Shown: positions 36,238-45,356 of the stretch, in pieces
Layout of the letters: each line of letters opens with the position of its first letter
Numbering within the stretch: the first letter of the stretch is position 1
Source of the DNA: Tamlana sp038148895
GTDB taxonomy: Bacteria; Bacteroidota; Bacteroidia; Flavobacteriales; Flavobacteriaceae
Assembly (NCBI GenBank): GCA_038148895.1
Contig: JBBVGQ010000006.1
Strand: one strand, 5' to 3'
DNA length: 64,000 bases
Made by a program: the position numbers and the translations under genes
The notes under the pieces: generated by a model
Database searches by the model: none
The model's input: only the letters and a program-made list of their open reading frames with translations
What the model was told of the DNA's origin: nothing

Positions 36238-37443
36238 ATGCCTTTAGAAAAAACATGGCGTTGGTTTGGCCAAAAGGACCAAGTTTCCTTGGCAGATTTG
36301 CGCCAAATGGGTGTTGAAGGTGTTGTAACGGCTTTACATCATATTCCAAACGGAGAAGTTTGGAGCGTTGAGGAAATCATGAAGGTAAAAAATCAAATAG
36401 AAGCACATGACATGCGTTGGAGTGTTGTGGAAAGCCTTCCTGTTTCAGAAGGAATTAAAACCCATAACGATGATTATCAACGTCTGATTAATAATTATCA
36501 GCAATCCGTTATAAACTTGGGGAAATGTGGTATTGACCGCATTTGCTACAATTTTATGCCCGTGTTGGATTGGGTGAGAACAGACCTTCATTACAAATTA
36601 GATGATGGCGGTGAGGTTATGTTTTTTGATTTTCCAACTTTCGTGGCTTTTGATGCCTTTATTCTTAAAAGGCCAAATGCAGAAAAAGATTATCCAGCTG
36701 ATATAGTTGAAAAGGCCAGAAAGTTGGCTGACGAAATGAGCGAAGAGGAAAAGGAATTGCTTGCCTACAACATCATTGTAGTGACACAAGGATTTATCGA
36801 TGGTGTTGTTGATGGTTCATCACCTGATTACAAAAAGCTTTTCTTAAAATTTATTGATACTTACAAGGATATTGATGCAGCCCGTTTACGTGAGCATTTA
36901 AGCCTTTTTCTCAAGGACGTGGTTCCCGTGGCCGAAGAAGCAGGTGTTAAGCTTTGCATCCATCCAGACGACCCACCTTTCCCAGTATTGGGCTTGCCGC
37001 GAATTGTGAGCACACAAGAGGATTTGGAGTGGATATGCAAACAATACGATTCAATTGCCAATGGGGTGACTTACTGTACAGGTTCACTTTCGGTAAATAA
37101 ATCCAACGATTTAACTGCAATCGTAAAATCTATTGGAGATAGAATTCATTTTACTCACCTTAGAAATAATGTATTTCTCCCAGATGGTTGTTTCCATGAA
37201 ACAGGACACATTTATGGGGATGTGGACATGTTTCCAATTATGAAAGCATTGTTGGAAGAGCAAAAACGCCGAATTAAAGAAGGTCGTTCAGATTTTAATA
37301 TTCCAGTGCGACCAGACCACGGCATCAAAATGCTTGATGATTATGGTAAATCGGCTAATCCTGGTTATCCTCTTATTGGCCGTTTAAAAGGTTTGGCTGA
37401 ATTATCTGGACTTGAAATGGGCATAGAAAGAATGTTAAATTAA
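36238..37443 (+). CDS. uxuA: Mannonate dehydratase
   Basis: This 401-residue enzyme dehydrates D-mannonate to 2-keto-3-deoxy-D-gluconate. It matches UxuA across its length: the start MPLEKTWRWFGQKDQVSL, GVEGVVTALHHIPNGEVW, the metal-site segments CIHPDDPP and HLRNN, and the C-terminal PVRPDHGIKMLDD. With the upstream SDR it forms the glucuronate branch downstream of GH115. The isomerase (UxaC) that makes fructuronate and the KDG kinase/aldolase are not in this window. Confidence 0.95.
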   Translation: MPLEKTWRWFGQKDQVSLADLRQMGVEGVVTALHHIPNGEVWSVEEIMKVKNQIEAHDMRWSVVESLPVSEGIKTHNDDYQRLINNYQQSVINLGKCGIDRICYNFMPVLDWVRTDLHYKLDDGGEVMFFDFPTFVAFDAFILKRPNAEKDYPADIVEKARKLADEMSEEEKELLAYNIIVVTQGFIDGVVDGSSPDYKKLFLKFIDTYKDIDAARLREHLSLFLKDVVPVAEEAGVKLCIHPDDPPFPVLGLPRIVSTQEDLEWICKQYDSIANGVTYCTGSLSVNKSNDLTAIVKSIGDRIHFTHLRNNVFLPDGCFHETGHIYGDVDMFPIMKALLEEQKRRIKEGRSDFNIPVRPDHGIKMLDDYGKSANPGYPLIGRLKGLAELSGLEMGIERMLN

Positions 37444-37491
37444 ATGACTATTTATTAAGTTTGAACAGGTTAAAATTTTAACGATAAGCAA

Positions 37492-39918
37492 ATGATGTAT
37501 TTAAAAAGGGCCATTTTCCTTATCCTCCTAATTTCTATAAATGTTTTGGCTCAAACCAGACAGGTTATTGAACTAAAACAAGATTGGAAATTTTATAAAG
37601 GACAAAAAGAAGAGGCTTTTAAAAAAGATTTTAACGATTCTAAATGGGAAACAGTTTCAGTACCTCACGATTGGGCGATTTACGGTCCCTTCGACAAAGA
37701 AATTGATAAACAAACCGTGGCCATTGAACAAAACGGGGAAAAGATACCAACAGAAAAAACTGGAAGAACCGGGGCATTGCCCTATATAGGTGAAGGTTGG
37801 TACCGTAAAACATTTAATATTTCAAACTTAAATGAAAAGCAAAAGGTTTTGTTGACTTTTGATGGGGCAATGAGCCAGCCAAAAGTTTTTATCAATGGGA
37901 AAAAAGTTGGCGAATGGAATTATGGCTACAACTATTTTTATTTTGATGTAACCGATTTTCTTGAGAGCGATTACAATGTTTTGGCAGTTCATATAGCAAA
38001 CCTTGGGGAATCTTCACGTTGGTACCCTGGTGCGGGGCTTTACCGAAAAGTTCAGCTAATTGTAAAAAACAAGGAAAGTATAAACCATTGGGGGACTTAT
38101 ATAACTACCCCTAAGGCTTCAAAAGATTTGGCCAAGGTTAATGTAAAAACAAAGGTTACAGGTAACGATATCCAACTCCTTACCACGATATTGGATGCCC
38201 AAGGAAGTGAGGTGGCTTCAAATAAGACTTCTACGATATTCAATAACGAATTCGAGCAGAATATTCCGGTTACCAGTCCCAATTTGTGGAGTCCTGAAAA
38301 TCCATATCTCTACAAGGCGGTAAGCAAACTATATAAAAATGGCGAACTTATTGATGAGTATACAACCAGATTTGGTATTCGGTCAATCGCGTACGAAGCA
38401 AACAAAGGATTCAGCCTAAACGGCAACGTACGCAAATTCAAAGGTGTGTGTTTGCATCATGATTTAGGGCCTATTGGTGTGGCAATTAACAGGTCTGCCC
38501 TACGCAGGCAATTACGCATTTTAAAAGATATGGGTGTTGATGCCATTAGAAGCTCCCATAACATGCCTTCGTTGGAACAGTTGGAATTATGTGATGAAAT
38601 GGGCTTTATGTTTTTAGCCGAAAGCTTTGACGAATGGGCCAGACCCAAAGTAAAAAATGGATATCATTTATATTTTGAAACGGATGTGGAAAAGGATTTG
38701 GTGAATTTAATCCATGCCACTCGCAATCACCCATGTATTGTCATGTGGAGTTCGGGAAACGAGGTTCCTGACCAATTTGGAGCTGAAGGGGTGAAACGCG
38801 CTAAACGTCTTCAGGATATTTTTCATCGGGAAGACCCGACACGACCTGTTACCGTAGGTATGGATCGGGTAGACCAAACCATGAAATCTGGCTTTGGTGC
38901 ACTGTTGGATATTCCTGGGTTGAATTACAGAGTGCATTTGTACGAAGAAGCTTTTGAAAAGTTCCCACAAGGTTTCATTTTGGGGTCTGAAACGGCTTCA
39001 ACAGTCAGTTCAAGAGGGGTTTATAAATTTCCAGTGGAAAAGGCAAGTATGAAACAATACGATGATTTTCAGTGTTCTTCATATGATTTGGAATATTGCA
39101 GCTGGTCTAATCTGCCTGATGATGATTTTGTGCTGCAAGATGACAAACCTTGGGTGATTGGTGAATTTGTTTGGACGGGATTTGACTACTTAGGAGAGCC
39201 AACCCCTTATGATGATAAATGGCCATCGCGCAGTTCTTATTTTGGTATAAATGATTTGGCTGGGCTTCCAAAAGACCGATTTTATCTCTACAGAAGCAGA
39301 TGGAATACTAAAGAAGAAACCCTTCATGTCTTGCCACATTGGAATTGGGAAGGTCGAGAAGGAGAAACCACACCTGTTTTTGTCTACACTAGTTACAACA
39401 GTGCAGAATTGTTCGTTAATGGCAAGAGCATGGGCATTCAAAAAAAGAATAATGAAACACCACAAAATCGGTATCGTTTAATGTGGATGGATGTTAAATA
39501 TGAACCAGGAACTATAAAAGTAGTAGCCTTCGATGATGAAGGAAATCCTGTAGATAAAAAAGAAATCCATACCTCAGGAAAACCCTATAAAATAGTGTTG
39601 GATCCTGATGTAAAACAATTAAAGGCTAATGGAGAAGACTTGGCGTTTGTTACCGTTTCAGTGGTTGACAAAAATGGAGTTCCTTGTCCAACTGCAAATA
39701 ATCAATTAAAGTTTAAAGTTAAAGGTGAAGGTAGCTATAGGGCCGCTTGTAATGGAGATGCAACCTCGTTGGAAATGTTCCATTTGCCCACCATGAAACT
39801 TTTTAACGGTAAACTAGTGGTTTTGGTACAATCAAATACCAAGGTTGGAGATATTCATCTTAAAGTAAGTGGTAAAGGATTAAAAGCGGCAGATTTTACC
39901 ATAAAGAGTGTTTTGTAA
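37492..39918 (+). CDS. GH2 beta-galactosidase/beta-glucuronidase-type enzyme
   Basis: An 808-residue periplasmic enzyme (signal peptide to about residue 21). Domains in order: sugar-binding jelly roll (22-190), immunoglobulin-like domain, TIM barrel with acid/base E424 in SSGNEVP and nucleophile E500 in ILGSETAS, a DUF4982-like domain (about 600-690), and a final immunoglobulin-like domain. This architecture is common among exo-acting beta-galactosidases of Bacteroidota, but GH2 specificity cannot be fixed from motifs. As the last gene of the GH115 operon it could remove galactose or glucuronate from arabinogalactan side chains. Confidence 0.85.
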   Translation: MMYLKRAIFLILLISINVLAQTRQVIELKQDWKFYKGQKEEAFKKDFNDSKWETVSVPHDWAIYGPFDKEIDKQTVAIEQNGEKIPTEKTGRTGALPYIGEGWYRKTFNISNLNEKQKVLLTFDGAMSQPKVFINGKKVGEWNYGYNYFYFDVTDFLESDYNVLAVHIANLGESSRWYPGAGLYRKVQLIVKNKESINHWGTYITTPKASKDLAKVNVKTKVTGNDIQLLTTILDAQGSEVASNKTSTIFNNEFEQNIPVTSPNLWSPENPYLYKAVSKLYKNGELIDEYTTRFGIRSIAYEANKGFSLNGNVRKFKGVCLHHDLGPIGVAINRSALRRQLRILKDMGVDAIRSSHNMPSLEQLELCDEMGFMFLAESFDEWARPKVKNGYHLYFETDVEKDLVNLIHATRNHPCIVMWSSGNEVPDQFGAEGVKRAKRLQDIFHREDPTRPVTVGMDRVDQTMKSGFGALLDIPGLNYRVHLYEEAFEKFPQGFILGSETASTVSSRGVYKFPVEKASMKQYDDFQCSSYDLEYCSWSNLPDDDFVLQDDKPWVIGEFVWTGFDYLGEPTPYDDKWPSRSSYFGINDLAGLPKDRFYLYRSRWNTKEETLHVLPHWNWEGREGETTPVFVYTSYNSAELFVNGKSMGIQKKNNETPQNRYRLMWMDVKYEPGTIKVVAFDDEGNPVDKKEIHTSGKPYKIVLDPDVKQLKANGEDLAFVTVSVVDKNGVPCPTANNQLKFKVKGEGSYRAACNGDATSLEMFHLPTMKLFNGKLVVLVQSNTKVGDIHLKVSGKGLKAADFTIKSVL

Positions 39919-39968
39919 TTGGGTTTTAATTTTCTTATTAGGCTAGAGAACGAGGTAACACTAAAAAA

Positions 39969-40010
39969 TAGGATTTAACAATTTAGTATTTCATAAATTG
40001 TTAAATCCTA
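39969..40010 (-). terminator. Terminator between convergent GH2 and metallopeptidase genes
   Basis: A 17-base arm TAGGATTTAACAATTTA pairs with its complement at 39994-40010 across an 8-base loop. On the minus strand it is followed by a T-tract (complement of 39963-39968), 24 bases after the metallopeptidase stop. It may also stop the GH2 transcript. Confidence 0.85.
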
Positions 40011-40034
40011 AAAATTTACCAAAATGATTTTAAT

Positions 40035-42623
40035 TTATTTAACCACAAGCTTTTTGGTTTGTTGATAGGTTGCGGTTTTTACTGTTACAAAATAAAGTCC
40101 TTCTGAAAGGCTTGATAAGGGAATTTGTTCGTCCGACTTACAATTTAGCATTGTGTAAACCGCCTGACCACTTATATTGGAAATTTTTAAATCATAATCC
40201 GTTTGGTTTTCATATCTAAACTTTAAATTTAATAAAGATGAACTTTCAGCAGGATTAGGATAAATTTCAAACTGAGAAACCGTAGCGAACACATCATCAG
40301 TGGATAATGAAGAATCTACAATAGTATCCTCCCAGTTAAACCATCGTAGGTTAACATCGGCTGCTTGCCTAGCTCCAGTTCCTAGTTTCAGTTTATAATC
40401 AAATCTACTAGTTCTTGCTTCTTCACTAAAAACATAATCCGTATTACATATGACGGCAAAAATAACTCCGTTTGCTGGCGCACCACCATCAAATGAAATT
40501 GTGCAATCACCACCATAAACAGGCTGGCTATAAAAAGTTGCCCCTGCTTTTGTGCGGTAACATAACTGCATGGACATATTTTGCCCTAAAGGTTGGAAAG
40601 TCACCGTAGCACTATTGCCTGTTGTATGAATTGGAACGAAGTTGGCGCCAGACCAACCAGGTAAGGTAAGTTCATCTGGAATTAAAAACCCTTCAGCATC
40701 TTTTGTCATTTTTACGTAAGGTGTTGCATACCAGTCAGCAACTGGTTCGGGTACTACTGAAGAAGGATGTTCTGCATAAATTCTTGTTTGGAAATAATAG
40801 TTCATCATATTCTTGAGAGGCTTCGTAAAGCGTTTAAAATCGGATAACGCCAATCGCGCTCTATATTCCTGAATAAGTTGACGCATTTTGAAGTCTCCTA
40901 ATCCAGGAGCTCCACCGCTACCTTCAGCAATCCCTTCCAATACATTTCCTATGGCATATTTCCAAACCCACGGCAAACTTTTAATATTAACAACTTCTCC
41001 TAAAAATGTTGGGAAAATAGTACTGTACTGCACGCCTCCAAACAAATTTCTAGTTCTTAATGTTCCATCTGATCTAACCAAACCTTGTGCTGCAGGCCCT
41101 GCAAAAGTTCCATCGGTTAACCAACCACCATAAGTCTCTATGGGCATAAATGGTGCAAATACACTAGATGAACTTAACCAACCTAAGTCAGAGGTCTCGT
41201 AAGCACTTAATTGACCACCAGCTTTTTCAATTTCCAAAACCATTTGTAGCCAAACATTGGATCCCTCATGGAACCAAGCTGCATCCCTGCATCCTGGTAG
41301 AGCTGCATAAAGGGCATGGATTCCCTCATGAACTACAGCGCCTGATTGATATGGGTCGGGTGTAGCAGGATCAAAAGCCTTAACCGGTATGTAAGATAAA
41401 ATTATATTATGCCATACTTCTCCATCTTGAGTGCTTATAGTACCCATCCATCCTCCTGGTTCATACTGACCATGACTATCATTACATAAACCAGAGCCCA
41501 ATAAATAAATCATATCTCGATAGCCTGCCTGGTATAACTTGGTTGGAGGCCATCCCATATTATCAATCAAAAATCTAAAATCACCATCTACACGTTTTAA
41601 CATATTGGTTATAGCTATAGGAGTAATTTCTGGATTAGGATCAGGTCCCTGCACATAAGTCCAACTTCCGTATGATTCTCTATAATCTACATTACACCCA
41701 GGGTATCCTGGATAATCATCTATCAAATTTTTTGTTGGTTCTGGAAAAGTAGGGTATTCTGCACTCCAATCATAATAAAGTGTTTGATGATCGTATGCTG
41801 GCCACCCATTAAATGCGGCAGTAGTTTCTTGAACCGTCAAGAAGAAGTCTTGGGTTGTAGTAGAACCACAATCATTAATATAAGTATAGGTATACGTTCC
41901 AGAATCAATGCTGCTTAAGCTAGACAGAGTTATTGTTTGGCTACTGGCCTGAAAATTATTGGGGCCTATCCAACCCATATAACATTCCGTTACACCTTGT
42001 GGTAATTCTGGTATAAATTCAACGGAATCGGAAGTGCCAATAACAGCATAATTTTGTTCTTGATCTGTGCTACTGTTTACATTCACTTTCGGAATTATAG
42101 CAATAGGGTCACAATTCGTCGTTTCCGTTCCATACACCCGAAACTCAACGATTCCAGTGGAAGTACCACTTTTCATGTAAATCCTTATACTTGTTGTATT
42201 AAAGGATAACCCGCTTAAGGTATTAAAAGTATTCAATGACTTACCCACGGTACCACCGTTTACCCATGAACCATCGCAATCGAGGTACTCTATATAAGCA
42301 TCAGTAGGTTGTGCCAATCCACCATAATCCGTAAACCAATAAATAGATACCGAAGAAATATCATGGGCATAGTTCCATGAGTATTGTACCCAGTTGTATT
42401 TGCCGTATTCACCGTCGCCATTCCAGTTTCCATAGATAGGATAAGTTCTGTCAGCTGAATTGATTATTGGATTGTTGTCATTTACAGCAGACAAACTTTC
42501 CCATGGAGATACATGGGAGGTGGAGACTTCAGTGGAAGGCAATAGTGCCAAATTGGTTTGGGAAAAACCACTTAAAGTGAGTAGCGAAAGCGGTATTAAT
42601 AGTGCTTTTTTTAAGAAATTCAT
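40035..42623 (-). CDS. T9SS-secreted putative zinc metallopeptidase
   Basis: The 862-residue protein has a signal peptide (to about 21), a discoidin-like sandwich (23-167), an immunoglobulin-like module (175-265), a central domain (270-640) and a T9SS type A sorting domain (785-862, IYPNPAESS). The central domain contains VVHEGIHALYAALPG with the zinc motif H432-E-x-x-H436 and, 16 residues on, WFHEGSN with E453, the spacing of a gluzincin third ligand. This is a plausible peptidase of a family I cannot name. It lies between the glucuronate operon and a hydroxyproline catabolic operon, so a role in cutting glycoprotein backbones is attractive. No proof of proteolysis exists in the sequence itself. 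Confidence 0.65.
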   Translation of the reverse strand: MNFLKKALLIPLSLLTLSGFSQTNLALLPSTEVSTSHVSPWESLSAVNDNNPIINSADRTYPIYGNWNGDGEYGKYNWVQYSWNYAHDISSVSIYWFTDYGGLAQPTDAYIEYLDCDGSWVNGGTVGKSLNTFNTLSGLSFNTTSIRIYMKSGTSTGIVEFRVYGTETTNCDPIAIIPKVNVNSSTDQEQNYAVIGTSDSVEFIPELPQGVTECYMGWIGPNNFQASSQTITLSSLSSIDSGTYTYTYINDCGSTTTQDFFLTVQETTAAFNGWPAYDHQTLYYDWSAEYPTFPEPTKNLIDDYPGYPGCNVDYRESYGSWTYVQGPDPNPEITPIAITNMLKRVDGDFRFLIDNMGWPPTKLYQAGYRDMIYLLGSGLCNDSHGQYEPGGWMGTISTQDGEVWHNIILSYIPVKAFDPATPDPYQSGAVVHEGIHALYAALPGCRDAAWFHEGSNVWLQMVLEIEKAGGQLSAYETSDLGWLSSSSVFAPFMPIETYGGWLTDGTFAGPAAQGLVRSDGTLRTRNLFGGVQYSTIFPTFLGEVVNIKSLPWVWKYAIGNVLEGIAEGSGGAPGLGDFKMRQLIQEYRARLALSDFKRFTKPLKNMMNYYFQTRIYAEHPSSVVPEPVADWYATPYVKMTKDAEGFLIPDELTLPGWSGANFVPIHTTGNSATVTFQPLGQNMSMQLCYRTKAGATFYSQPVYGGDCTISFDGGAPANGVIFAVICNTDYVFSEEARTSRFDYKLKLGTGARQAADVNLRWFNWEDTIVDSSLSTDDVFATVSQFEIYPNPAESSSLLNLKFRYENQTDYDLKISNISGQAVYTMLNCKSDEQIPLSSLSEGLYFVTVKTATYQQTKKLVVK

Positions 42624-42783
42624 AGCATGTAATGTTTTTAGTCCAGCAATTTATTTTTAAATTATCCTAAAAATAGGGGTTTAATTTTCTTTTATTTTTT
42701 AAAAGTGTAAATATAACACTTATTATTAAAATTCAGATATGTTCTCGATATAAGTTAATAAAAATCAGGCAGAAAGATAACGG

Positions 42784-44937
42784 TTAAAACCATTTAGTGT
42801 TATGTTTCAATTGTTTTATTTCCTGTTCATTCAGTGCATAATCATACATTTGTAATGACACCATGAAACCAGAAAAATGTTCTCCTATATCTGAAGCTCC
42901 GATAATTATTTTGGCATTATCAATGGCGGATGACAAAAGCATGTTTTGGGCATTATCAAGTACACCATCTACATATATTTTTTCTACAACACCATCAAAA
43001 GTCAGTACAATGTGATGCCATTTGTTCGCTTCCGGCAAACTATTGTAGTGCATATCAAAATGCCCATCTAAATGCGCGGCAGCACCATAGGTGCCACTAT
43101 TGTAGGCTAAAGCAGTGTATGAATTAGCTAAGCCATAAGTAAAACGGTTGCACCAAGAAGCGATGATTTCACTATGGTTTGATATTTCAGGGTTTTTTAC
43201 CCATGTTGCTACTGTAAATGAGCCATTCCAGGATAGATTTTCAGGAACAGATTGGTCAAGTATCAGAGCGCCTTTTGTAAAATTAAATACTTTAGACCCT
43301 GTTTCGGGGTCGGATGAGATGGACACTTCGCCTTCTATCTTGAAAAATCCAGAAAGTGTTCCTCTATTGGGTATAAGGGTATTAGTATTTACTTTTATAT
43401 CGTCAGCATTAATATCAATAATTTTTTGATGGGAAGTAGTTGGGGCAGGGGAGTTTGTTGATGGCTTGTTCTTTAATTTCAGAGGTATTTCAAATAAGTC
43501 ATTATACACTTTAATGTTCCATACGGCGGCAAGTAGGCCTGATTTTTCTACTGCCAAAATATTTAATTTAATATATCTAGCTTTAGCATTATTATCATCA
43601 ATCATTGGGCTGCCTGGTGTCTGATTTTTAGAATTATCAGCAAAGGTTTGCCAGGCTTTTCCATCTTTTGAATATTCTATAGTATATTGATAGTAATAAC
43701 TTGCAAATTCAAATTGTGTCATTACTCTTTTGATGTCTTTTATTGAGCCTAAATCTATTGTTAAATTTTGAGGTAAGGTATTGCTTGATGCTTTCCACAT
43801 CGTAGCATTATTGTCATCTATGGCAAAATTTGATTCGTAAGTGTAATCATATTCCAATGATTTGAGGTGGTAACTTGATGAAGCTGTTGCTTTTGTTTGG
43901 AAAGCTAAGTTTTCCGGAACTTCAAAATCATGTATTTGGGAAACCCCTTTTAGTGTTGGTTCAACTGTTTTTATGGTCGAATCGTTTTCGAAAACCATTT
44001 TATCCATGCACACTTGTCTTGATAAACCTCCTCTAGTCATTGGGTAATCGTGCTTATGATAAACGATATAGGTGTCATCGCCTTCTTGCAATATAGAATG
44101 GTGGCCGGGCCCATGAACTGTCATGTCCTCATTTGTACTGAGTATCGGATTGTTTTTTCCTGGAGTAAAGGGGCCGTAGGGAGAACAGGCATAAGAGTAA
44201 AGTACTTTGTACGTTTCGTTATGGCAAGATTCTCCAGAGTACATTAAAATATACTTATCGCCCTTTTTCATCACATAAACAGCTTCAAAAGGATTTGGCG
44301 TTTGATCCAAGGGAATATTCTTTGGATTAATAATATCTTTCATGGTGCTTGTGTCCAGTTCTCCAACTGCATATCCTCCGTTATAATGAACCCAAGTACC
44401 CCAATAGGCATATACTTTTCCGTCAGTATCAGAAAAAAATTGGGCGTCCAAAGAAGGGAACCCTGATTTAGGAAAGTTATGCGCAATAACAGGCGTACCA
44501 TCTTCATTTAATTTGACCCATGGACCGACTGGAGTATCTGATACATAACCATATATGTTACACCCAGATTGGCAGTTTCCAAAGTATAAATAATACTTTC
44601 CGTCTTTACCTTTTATGATGTCAGGCGCCCAATAGTTTTTTAGATTAACAAATGAAAGTGAAGGCACCTCCATGGTATAATTGTACCAATTTCTTAAGTC
44701 CTTACTGTACCATACGGTAGGTGCTCCTGAGGCTAGCATTTCATTGTCGGTTGTAGCGTATATATAATAAACGTCTCCAAATTTTTTAATTGTTGGGTCA
44801 GCATAATATCCGGGCAATATAGGGTTTCCTATATTTTTATGCTCTTGAGGTAAGTCATATTTTTCAGCCAATTTTTTATTACATGAAATAATAAAAAAAA
44901 CTAGATGTAAAAGCAGTATGGTTACTTTTTTTGTCAT
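42784..44937 (-). CDS. GH43 lipoprotein with discoidin and LamG domains
   Basis: This 717-residue lipoprotein (lipobox FIISC19) has a five-bladed GH43 propeller (about 35-330) with base D47 in YYADPTI, pKa-tuning D164 in PSLDAQF and acid E218 in NPFEAVYV. A discoidin/F5-F8C domain (345-480, LPQNLTIDLGSI) and a LamG-like domain (510-717, FTVATWVKNPE, WHHIVLTFDG) follow. The catalytic set is complete, unlike the galactanase-clade GH43 at 4696. Likely activity is alpha-L-arabinofuranosidase or beta-xylosidase on surface-bound glycan, with the two accessory domains binding the polymer. It stands alone, with 419 bases upstream. Confidence 0.85.
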   Translation of the reverse strand: MTKKVTILLLHLVFFIISCNKKLAEKYDLPQEHKNIGNPILPGYYADPTIKKFGDVYYIYATTDNEMLASGAPTVWYSKDLRNWYNYTMEVPSLSFVNLKNYWAPDIIKGKDGKYYLYFGNCQSGCNIYGYVSDTPVGPWVKLNEDGTPVIAHNFPKSGFPSLDAQFFSDTDGKVYAYWGTWVHYNGGYAVGELDTSTMKDIINPKNIPLDQTPNPFEAVYVMKKGDKYILMYSGESCHNETYKVLYSYACSPYGPFTPGKNNPILSTNEDMTVHGPGHHSILQEGDDTYIVYHKHDYPMTRGGLSRQVCMDKMVFENDSTIKTVEPTLKGVSQIHDFEVPENLAFQTKATASSSYHLKSLEYDYTYESNFAIDDNNATMWKASSNTLPQNLTIDLGSIKDIKRVMTQFEFASYYYQYTIEYSKDGKAWQTFADNSKNQTPGSPMIDDNNAKARYIKLNILAVEKSGLLAAVWNIKVYNDLFEIPLKLKNKPSTNSPAPTTSHQKIIDINADDIKVNTNTLIPNRGTLSGFFKIEGEVSISSDPETGSKVFNFTKGALILDQSVPENLSWNGSFTVATWVKNPEISNHSEIIASWCNRFTYGLANSYTALAYNSGTYGAAAHLDGHFDMHYNSLPEANKWHHIVLTFDGVVEKIYVDGVLDNAQNMLLSSAIDNAKIIIGASDIGEHFSGFMVSLQMYDYALNEQEIKQLKHNTKWF

Positions 44938-45356
44938 TACAGTTATTTCTGTTTCAGCTAATTACTATGTAGTGGCTTAAATAGTAGTGTAATGAACACA
45001 CTTATACAAATATAGACATTGTAAATAGTGAAAAAATAACAATTATTATCTGATAAGCTGTAAATATTAGCCTCTTTTGAGTATTATAAGATATAAAATA
45101 GTGCATTTTCATTAGTCTTATGAAACATTTTAATAGCTTTATAAAGTTGATGCAGTTGCTTAACCTTATGGAGTATATTCAATTAATATGAAAAAGTTTA
45201 TTTTCAAATCTCAGGGTTTCCTAAATTTTTAACAACACCGAAAAATCAAAATAACCCACTTATTTCTAACACAATTAATAGGTTTACCAACCTTTGAATA
45301 TTTTATGAGCTAGATGGACTTAAAGCAATGTAGTGAGATTTATTTCTGATTCCGTT
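44938..45356 (-). other. 419-base intergenic region before the GH43-LamG gene
   Basis: A minus-strand TATATTTG (45007-45014) fits the -7 consensus 70 bases before the GH43 start, but a TTG lies 25 bases further upstream, slightly outside usual spacing. Otherwise AT-rich sequence with no gene or strong hairpin. Confidence 0.35.

Noticed and set aside
42703..42721. Hairpin AAGTGT/ACACTT as a terminator for the GH43-LamG gene
   Set aside because: The stem is only six base pairs and the T-tract is poor.
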